Shown here: positions 57,501 to 64,000 of the stretch, piece by piece
Layout of the letters: each line of letters starts with the position of its first letter
How positions within the stretch are numbered: the first letter of the stretch is position 1
DNA from: Agaricus subrufescens
Lineage: Eukaryota; Basidiomycota; Agaricomycetes; Agaricales; Agaricaceae
Length of the DNA stretch: 64,000 nucleotides
Direction: 5' to 3'
Assembly (NCBI GenBank): GCA_029945375.1
Contig: CM057058.1
Span: 3,348,001-3,412,000 of the forward strand
Notes under the pieces: model-generated
Database searches by the model: none
The model's input: the letters and a program-made list of their open reading frames with translations, nothing else
Told to the model about the DNA's origin: nothing
Translations under genes and position numbers: made by a program

Positions 57501-58923
57501 AGCCCAATTGTGTTCTGTCTCTTTACCCTGAGAAGAAATGGTTCAGAACAAGGCATGGGTTTTCAAGAAGACATACATCAAAGCACTTGGCCATTGAGAC
57601 AAACTCATTTTCCAGGTCACGACCGGATGCAACCTGGAGAATGTTAATATGCATGGGATGGACCCTGTATAGACACTCACAAAGACGGTCTGAATTTCCG
57701 CATTATCATTTGGTGGGTTGGATACGATCGGTGGGGTTGTAGCACCAGCACGGCTTTGAGGCCGGGACGAGTCCTTGACAGAGCCAGTGTGACTGGCCAC
57801 TCGTGTGGGAGCGGCAGGAGCAGGAGTAGAGTTTTTTGACTGGCTGATTGCTCTAGGGCGTTTGCCTTGCAACATTAAGCTGGGAGGGACATATTCTTTC
57901 TTGGTTGTAGTGGAATCGCCGTTCTCAGACCCTTCGCGACTATGGACACTGCTGTTAGAAGAGGCCGCCAAAAGTTTGCCAAGCACACTATCTAGAATTG
58001 TTTTTCGAACGCCTTTCTTTGTCATTTCCTTCTTCAGGTCGGCCCGCGCTGCATCAGAGACTCCAGGACCTGTAAACAACTCAACGACTGAGCTACGTGC
58101 ACAATCACGAACGTGTGCATCAGTATCCTCCAAACAGTCCACCAATAGGGACAGGTAAGGCCTGATAGGAAATTGGGTTTGCGCTCGTCGAATGGAAACA
58201 AGGGTCAGAATGGACTTGGGGGAAATAGGTAAATGTCTTCGCACTTGAGGCTATGGCTCATACCTGCTCCCTTATTTTCCACACCTTGCTCGCGAGGCCA
58301 AGTTCCTTCAACAACCTCTCAAATATCATAATTGGTGTCTCCGACCCTTTCCCATCCCTGGATCGCGTAGGAGCAATTCCCGTCGATCCAAACTTGAAAG
58401 AGTAAGAACCAAGACGCGATATAAATTCGCGAGCCTTAGTCTGTACCCTGTCCTTGTCACCTAGGCGGTCCAGAACTAGAGGAAAGAGCGTAATGAGGAC
58501 CGAGCGGAGTGTCGCAGCATCCACAACGCCTGAGGTGAGAGTGAGCGTTGTCTAGTAGTAAAAATTGTTCTACGAAAGCTCTCACCATGCTGAAATATGA
58601 TTGGAAGGAATGGAAGAAGAGCAGAAACGGCGGCGGTCGTCAGATGTTGATTTGAGCTACGGAGACAGTTCTTGAAGACGTTGATAAATATATCAGAGTT
58701 TTCAATCTAGAATACAACTCTATAAGCACGGGCAGGCTTAGAGGGAAAAGGAACCATTACATCCACCCCAGACTCGAACTGCAACTGCAGTTTGGCGAGA
58801 GCATCAACCTTGACATCGACGTCTTTTGCATTTGAGTCAGCTTGCAGCGGAAGTGTGAGACGAATTCTCACCATTGCTCCTGCACTGATTGACGAGCCTT
58901 TCGAGGTCACTCTCCGCACTCAT
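54557..58923 (-). CDS. STU1: CLASP/Stu1 microtubule-binding protein
   Basis: Many exons. The start is MSAESDLERLVNQCRSN-DVDVKVDALAKLQLQFESG. HEAT/TOG repeats follow: NQHLTTAAVSALLPFLPI, DAATLRSVLITLFPLVLDRLGDKD, LLKELGLASKVWKIREQ, PYLSLLVDCLEDTDAHVRDCARSSVVELF. A second helical domain has SSLDHFCDLLLSHLLKMASLTKK, LPLLSATLQEKTAQARAFAVGHI and DVNPSVRETARKIFWTFDELWPD. A long Ser/Pro/Arg-rich segment may bind the lattice, then a C-terminal helical domain ends TRTSTPSRTPRS. Known role: rescue and stabilisation of microtubules, spindle assembly. The gene is 4.4 kb, with its last frame ending at 54557. Confidence 0.9.
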
Positions 58924-59055
58924 GGAGGATTTAGGAAGACGGAGGAGGCAGCCAGGTCAATGGTAGCGTATGATTAAGTTAGGGTCAAAATATCCTCAGC
59001 CGATTATATAAAGCGTTTGATGGATACACAATTACAAGATATAATACATGTTCGT

Positions 59056-59588
59056 CTAAGCCTTGTCAGAGTGACCCAACGACCGGCCGGGTTGGATTAT
59101 GTCGCGAATGCGCTGTTTCTGCCAGACATATCAGGAGAGAAGCACCAGGGATGCCGTTCCACCCACAAGAACTTTGAGTTCTGGGAAACCGCCTTCGGAC
59201 TTGCGGTCCCAAACAAGCTTCTGAGCGCCTTGGTGCGTGATCCAGACGCGAAATCTGCCTGCCGTGTCCTCACTATTCCGGGGCAAGAGCGATATGGAAG
59301 AAATTGCAGGCGGAGGGAACGAGAGAAAGAGCTCGGTTTGCACCCATGTCGCTCGATGCAACCTGGAATCGGATGGTCACTCGTACTCAGCGACTTGACT
59401 GGACAGGGACTAACCATCGACACTGGTTTATTGCTAAGCATTGGTCGCGAATTGCTGGGTATGCATGGACTCACTCTGTCGCAGAATTCAATGGCCACGG
59501 TTGTTCCCTCAAACTGCGGGTAGAGAAAGCTCGTAGCAGACGCAGCGGGGGTGCTTTCCCCTGGGATTTCGGCCTCGCAGCTCGCCAT
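59056..59588 (-). CDS. SelW-like (Rdx family) protein with Cys-x-x-Cys
   Basis: Four exons: 59588-59475, 59422-59415, 59362-59167 and 59112-59056, 124 aa. The protein runs TTVAIEFCDR, CRW, LHRATWVQTELFLSFPPPAI, GRFRVWITHQGAQKLVWDRK, SEGGFPELKVL, RIRDIIQPGRSLGHSDKA. This is the Rdx/selenoprotein W-like fold with both redox Cys as C (no Sec). The second Cys is carried by an 8-nt exon between two 52-nt introns. Without it, exon 1 and exon 3 are out of frame with each other. Known role: thioredoxin-like redox protein, substrate unknown. It is divergent from TRIP13, 80 bp between starts. Confidence 0.88.
59415..59422 (-). other. 8-nt microexon of the SelW-like gene
   Basis: Minus-strand TGTCGATG, preceded by aaaccag and followed by gttagt. 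It encodes Cys-Arg and two bases of Trp, giving FCDRCRWLHR, the family CxxC. Confidence 0.8.
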
Positions 59589-59668
59589 GGTCGCTGCAGT
59601 CGATAAGATCGCGGAACGGTCACGTGCATAAGTATCCGACCTGCCTCCTTGTCCTCTTCCACCGTGCA
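59589..59668. promoter_or_regulatory. 80-bp bidirectional promoter, SelW-like / TRIP13
   Basis: Contains GGTCACGTGCAT, with CACGTG at 59621-59626. No TATA box. Confidence 0.5.
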
Positions 59669-61445
59669 ATGTCGCCAGAGTCCCCGCCCGCCGATGCCAC
59701 CAGATGGCCCGTCCACGGTCAGTGCCATCCTTCAGCATAACTCTCGCGTCGTTCTCAGCTTTCCCCCTAGTCGAAGTTCGCCTCAACACCAAGGCATCAG
59801 CCCGCTTCGATACAATTCGTAGTCTAGTCCATTCCTTTGTCATGTCCCACGACAGAATTGGCATTCCTTCGGTACTAGAGGGGTGGCAGGACATTCCAGA
59901 ACTTGCGCTCGCTGTAGAGGCCATCAATATATGCGAGGCGTCTTGCCTCAAGCAGTCCCTCTCTGTGGAAGAGCTTATCCTTCACGTCCACGTTTATCAG
60001 CCTTGCGAGAGCGACTCTTTCGAAGAATTCTCTAATGACTCCGGCGGCAGGGACGACGATGATACGATGGCTGCCAGTGTCTGCGAGCTGCCGAATAAAA
60101 ACTGGGACGGAATCTGGAATTCTTTAATATATGCGGACGATATAAAGTTGAAAATGCTCGACTATATCCAGGCCACCTTGTTGCTGAGCGACGCTAACGT
60201 TGATTGTCAGTCACCAAATCTACGTTGAAATCGTACTCACCAACTTCCTTAGTCAATCTCGTGTCTTGGAATCGGGTCGTCTTGCTTCACGGGCCTCCCG
60301 GAACAGGAAAGACTTCTTTCTGTCGTGCCCTTGCCCAGAAACTCTCAATTCGATTGTCGCACCGGTATGCGGTATCCTTTCGTTCTCGGACTGCAACTGA
60401 TTATGGGTGTAGCTATTCTCATGCGCGCTTACTAGAAATAAACTCTCATTCTCTTTTCTCAAAGTGGTTTTCGGAATCTGGCAAGCTTGTACAACGCCTA
60501 TTCAATAGCATCAACGACCTGATTGACGAAGAGGATGCCTTTGTCGTTGTCCTGATCGGTACAACCTCTTTATTTCAGATGGACGCTGAACTGAAATTCT
60601 TGTAGATGAGGTGGAATCCTTAACGGCTGCTCGCGCTGGCGCAATGGCTGGAACCGAGCCTTCCGACGGGCTTAGGGTTCGTTCAGGATCACCCGATCGC
60701 AGAGCACTGTTCAACAGATCTTAGGTTGTCAATGCTCTTCTAACTCAACTCGACAAATTAAAACATCGCAAAAATGTTCTCATCATGGCTACCAGTAACC
60801 TCATCAAAGCTATTGGTTAGCGCCTTCTGCCCGACTCTCCAATAATGCCTTGACGCTCTATCCTTTCACAGATACAGCTTTTGTTGACCGTGCAGACATC
60901 ATCCAATTCATTGACCTGCCAACCCGAGAGGCCATATATGAGATCCTGAGATCATGTTTATGTGAAATCATTTCAAAAGGGATTGTGATGCCGATAGTAT
61001 GATTTCTTACTCTCTATTGCACAAAATTACTAATTCTATCCCTATAGGCTATTCCTACACTCAAGCAAGCTCAGATGTTCGAATTGACGTCCAAGGCCGG
61101 GCAGAACTATGCTAACAGGCCCGATGACCCACACGAAACACAAATCTATCTCGCTGTCCGGATTTTGAGACTCGCCTCGCAGTGTCGGGTGAGTTTGAAT
61201 GTCGATCTACATCCTTGCATTTACCCATGAAGGGTTAATAGAGCCAGAAAATGTCCGGCAGGGCTTTGCGAAAACTGCCTGTTCTCGCCCTTTCACGTTA
61301 CTTGAGACTTGGAACGCAACAGCCCCGAGACGGAATTCAACACAATGCACTAGTTCAAGGTGCAGCAAACATCGATACTTGGCTTGATGGGATGGATCAA
61401 GTTGTTCGAGAACAGGCAAAGGGTTTGGAGAGTTTGCAACAGTAG
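59669..61445 (+). CDS. PCH2: TRIP13/Pch2 AAA+ ATPase
   Basis: Eight or so exons. The start is [22 protein letters not shown]. The N-domain has VHVHVYQP. The AAA+ core is [28 protein letters not shown] (Walker A), [42 protein letters not shown] (Walker B), [23 protein letters not shown] (sensor 1), [26 protein letters not shown] (Arg finger region), and [18 protein letters not shown] (sensor 2). Known role: remodels HORMA proteins in meiosis and the spindle checkpoint. Walker A and B motifs are intact; several codons are split by introns, so the frame only reads after splicing. Confidence 0.92.
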
Positions 61446-61588
61446 ACATAGTTGGGTATTCTGATGTTCTGATGTATTAATGGACTGTTGCATTCCTCAT
61501 TGGAAGATTCCTTTAAGCTACATACTTTCTACTTAGTCGATGTTGTCCACACCATGCGAGGGAAACGTACACGTAGTGATTGCTAGCC

Positions 61589-63484
61589 CTATGAGGGTTT
61601 GAGACCTCGAAGTTTTGCGAGAAGCCGGCTAGAAAGCGGCGTTTTCTCATTAACGGGAGCATCTTGCGCTCGTAAGTGAGGCGCTGCATCTCTAGCACAA
61701 TGATCGGGCCATTGAGTAGGCCGATACTTCCGTACGAGCTCACGACGCGGTTGAAAATTCACAACTTGTCGCCAGTGTTCTCGAGTCACGAATTGTCGCC
61801 GGTCCTCATCTAATAAGTATATATTCCTGCCACCCCAAACACGGCGGCCAAGTCGCTCCTTCCTCCTCTGTATTGTCCGCCCCACTATTCTATCCAATTT
61901 TGATGCAAGCAGTGATAATTTTTCCATTTCATGCGTCAAGATGCCGATGTGAAGATTGATATCGAACATTTTTTCGTCTGAAGGCTCGGGCAGTTTGGGG
62001 TCATTGACGTCGACATCGAATGCTGCACCAAAATTGCGTACGCTGCCTGCAGTGGAGAGTTTGAGAGAGTGTGCCGATTGTGCCTGGTTAGGGTGAGGAG
62101 GAAGAGTTGACGCTCTTGTCGTTGAGATAACACCCTCCGCTTCATAAGATGGGAAATCGGGTATTGGAATATCGAGGGCTGCTCGGAGCTCGGTGAAATA
62201 CTCTAAATCCAGTCGTTTTGTCCGCAACAATTTGGGCATTTGACTATGGACCCAGCGCATGAGTTCCAGGTCCTTGTAACGGTTTGCAAGACCGGCTACG
62301 GATAGAACCATTTCATGGTTTACGGTAAGGCGTGGGGCCTTGATTTCTGTTAGCGGTTTCTCTTCTTCTATCTGGGAGAAAAGGTTGAAAAAGATTTGTC
62401 TGTCTAGCCTGATTGCTTGAACTAAATAATGTCTGGCCAAAATGGAATGACTTGCGCGACTAATATGGCGGAGAAGCATAGAATATGTGGTTGTATTAGG
62501 CGAAGCGTATGGGATGGTGGGATTAGGCGAGGGGGGAACGTTTACGGGGACTCCAAAATCGTCTTCGTCGTCGAAGGAGGAGAAGAAATGTTGTTTGGCT
62601 TGGGGAAGGGGTTGTGTTAGAACCTCGAAGGCTTGGACGAGCCTGGAGATATCCCCAAAACGACCAAGGGTGTCGATGACGGTGTTGAGCGCTTGTGTCG
62701 TGAATGGTTGTACGGGTTTCGTCGGGTTTTCGAGAAGCTCTAGAGGTAAACAGTCCGGGTTGTCCAGGTCGATACCATAGGTCCACTTGACTAGTCTATC
62801 GAAACTCTCCTTGTCGATGCTCTCTTTGAATATGCGGAGGGCGAGGTCAAGGTTGGCAGATGTGAAGGGGACATCGTATTTACGCATGTCGGACATGAGA
62901 TCGTCGAGGGTTTTGCGGGTCTGTTCGACGAGGCTGTCGCGGAAGGCCTTGACAGTGGGGAGGGTGAGTCGGTGGGCGATTGCTTGAAGACAAAGGCCAA
63001 AGGTCTTGGCTTGAGGAACGAGGCCAAGGTGGATGATTTCCTGGTAGACCTGGTAAGCGCCAAGGTGGTAGCCCACAGAAGCAAAGTGTTCAAGAATGAA
63101 ATGGTAGTCGTCTAGGGAGGGGGTACACCCTATGGCGCGTATATTGCTGATCACCGCTTGAAACCGGCCCTCGTGGAGGTGACGGTGCCCCAGGCGTTTG
63201 CCGAGGACAAGGCGTTTTGCATCGGCAAGCCGAAGGCTGTGGGGCGGGGGGGAACATTGGCGCAGGACTTGCTGGTGGAGGTCGAGGGGGAGAGCGTCGT
63301 AGCTGAAGTAGTTGAGGAGGTTAGTGTAGTGGGCCCAGATGCGGGAGGGGGTGCTTCCGTGGAGGAGGGCGCTGCGGAGATCGTGGATGCGGGCAGCCTG
63401 GAGGGGGTCTAGGGCGGGGAACGAGGCGGTCGACGACGCGCGGGCGGCGAGGCGGGGCAGCACGCGCACGCGCAGAAACCGCAT
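61589..63484 (-). CDS. Large mitochondrial pentatricopeptide-type (PPR) protein
   Basis: A single long exon. From the ATG at 63484, MRFLRVRVLPRLAARASSTASF is a strong mitochondrial presequence; ATGs at 63514 and 63595 are also in frame. The body is helical, with PPR-like repeats (FQAVISNIRAIGCTPSLDDYHFILEHFA, YQVYQEIIHLGLVPQAKTFGLCLQAIA, TTQALNTVIDTLGRFGDISRLVQAFEVL). The C-terminus is basic: WGGRNIYLLDEDRRQFVTREHW. About 631 aa. PPR-class organelle RNA factors bind single-stranded mitochondrial RNA; the target is unknown. It is the longest intronless coding frame in the window. Confidence 0.82.
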   Translation of the reverse strand: MRFLRVRVLPRLAARASSTASFPALDPLQAARIHDLRSALLHGSTPSRIWAHYTNLLNYFSYDALPLDLHQQVLRQCSPPPHSLRLADAKRLVLGKRLGHRHLHEGRFQAVISNIRAIGCTPSLDDYHFILEHFASVGYHLGAYQVYQEIIHLGLVPQAKTFGLCLQAIAHRLTLPTVKAFRDSLVEQTRKTLDDLMSDMRKYDVPFTSANLDLALRIFKESIDKESFDRLVKWTYGIDLDNPDCLPLELLENPTKPVQPFTTQALNTVIDTLGRFGDISRLVQAFEVLTQPLPQAKQHFFSSFDDEDDFGVPVNVPPSPNPTIPYASPNTTTYSMLLRHISRASHSILARHYLVQAIRLDRQIFFNLFSQIEEEKPLTEIKAPRLTVNHEMVLSVAGLANRYKDLELMRWVHSQMPKLLRTKRLDLEYFTELRAALDIPIPDFPSYEAEGVISTTRASTLPPHPNQAQSAHSLKLSTAGSVRNFGAAFDVDVNDPKLPEPSDEKMFDINLHIGILTHEMEKLSLLASKLDRIVGRTIQRRKERLGRRVWGGRNIYLLDEDRRQFVTREHWRQVVNFQPRRELVRKYRPTQWPDHCARDAAPHLRAQDAPVNEKTPLSSRLLAKLRGLKPS

Positions 63485-63876
63485 GAGGCCCGCGAGCGAA
63501 AAAACCGTGCACATGATGCCCGCCGCCCACGTGCCGCCGCCGTGGTCCGTGCGCACGTGCGTCTGTATAAAACACGCCTGCGGCCACTGGGGCACCTCAT
63601 ACTTACCTTGATGGCACAGGCCCCTTCATGGCTCCGGGTTTGTGGGCTGTGGAGGCCCTCCATAGCACGGCGACCTTGTCCGCAGGGGGACTCTGCGGTT
63701 TGTATGGGCTTCGGCCCATGCACCGTCCCAATATTTTCCTGTCCTGCTTCGGCCACTCTGGCTGGGCAGGCTCTTTTTTTATGCTGGTCCGCCGTCCTAA
63801 CCCTAACCCCAGCGTACTAAGTAATAAGTAAAATAAATTGATAATAATAATAACAAGTTGTTGTGTTCTGCACCCA
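63485..63876. promoter_or_regulatory. Divergent promoter region with CACGTG boxes and AAT repeat
   Basis: CACGTG at 63528-63533 and 63554-63559 lie upstream of the PPR gene. A short run of two telomere-like CCTAACC units is at 63796-63810 and an (ATA/AAT)n tract at 63840-63853 before the next start. TATAAAA at 63566-63572 is on the plus strand. Confidence 0.4.
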
Positions 63877-64000
63877 ATGTCGTCGCCCAGCAAACCGTCC
63901 CGAGGCCGTCCCAGCCGCTCCCGCAACGGGCCCAGGAGCAAGACCACCCGCGATCCGGCTCTCCCCCAGAAACCCGCCCCCACCGTGTCCACGGACAGGC
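63877..64000 (+). CDS. Start of an unidentified basic protein (3' partial)
   Basis: ATG at 63877-63879, then 41 codons to the window edge. The start MSSPSKPSRGRPSRSRNGPR is Ser/Arg/Pro rich, likely disordered. No family can be given from this much. Codon use and the clean upstream region support a real start. Confidence 0.5.
   Translation, partial: MSSPSKPSRGRPSRSRNGPRSKTTRDPALPQKPAPTVSTDR

Noticed and set aside
59017..59523. 168-codon plus-strand frame over the SelW-like gene
   Set aside because: The minus-strand Rdx family exons fit conserved residues; this frame does not.
63796..63810. Possible telomere end or telomere relic (CCTAACCCTAACCCC)
   Set aside because: Only about two and a half units, followed by a normal gene start; too short for a telomere.

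Overview
This window is nuclear DNA from a filamentous basidiomycete, most likely an Agaricomycete near Cantharellales/Ceratobasidiaceae (Rhizoctonia-like). The evidence is gene-dense DNA with many introns of about 48-60 nt, fungal versions of housekeeping genes, a fungal Zn2Cys6 regulator, a Sch9-type kinase, an Ivy1-like I-BAR protein and two Agaricomycete multi-pass membrane protein families. The genus is an inference. I saw no CRISPR array, rRNA, phage or intact transposon, and could not make out any tRNA by eye.

Layout. 0-9 kb: tail of an unknown gene, mitoribosomal uS11m, QCR9 (complex III), an RNPS1-like SR protein, a seven-exon NPC1 sterol transporter and DPH1 (diphthamide). 9-15 kb: a DUF6533-type membrane protein, a small mitochondrial-looking protein and an AIM32-type ferredoxin-like protein. 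15-26 kb: Sch9 kinase, a Tim17-like membrane protein, a probably peroxisomal acyl-CoA dehydrogenase and a Zn2Cys6 transcription factor. 25-40 kb: nuclear poly(A)-binding protein, bL19m, Ivy1-like, mitochondrial AspRS, an F-box protein, RNA polymerase III subunit RPC6, a phosphopantetheinyl transferase, a Mak32-like PfkB kinase, NC2-beta and SmF. 40-54 kb: an LLPH-like nucleolar protein, a second membrane protein, ERB1, SAR1, ARP4, a Q-rich protein, TRAPP subunit Trs20 and a rhomboid protease. 54-64 kb: CLASP/Stu1, a SelW-like Rdx protein, TRIP13/Pch2, a PPR protein and the start of another gene.

The genes do not form one pathway. Themes that recur are mitochondrial function (uS11m, QCR9, bL19m, AspRS, rhomboid, PPR, AIM32), RNA and ribosome production (SmF, RNPS1, Pab2, ERB1, LLPH, RPC6) and membrane traffic (SAR1, Trs20, NPC1, Ivy1).

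The most notable observations concern gene structure. SmF appears to have an AT-AC intron. The second cysteine of the SelW-like CxxC motif appears to be encoded by an 8-nt microexon. Three introns look like GC-AG introns. Four divergent gene pairs have start codons separated by almost the same distance, 79-82 bp. AspRS and the F-box gene may start head-to-head in one CCATGG palindrome. Exon limits were worked out by eye from frame and family conservation; no alignment or search was run.
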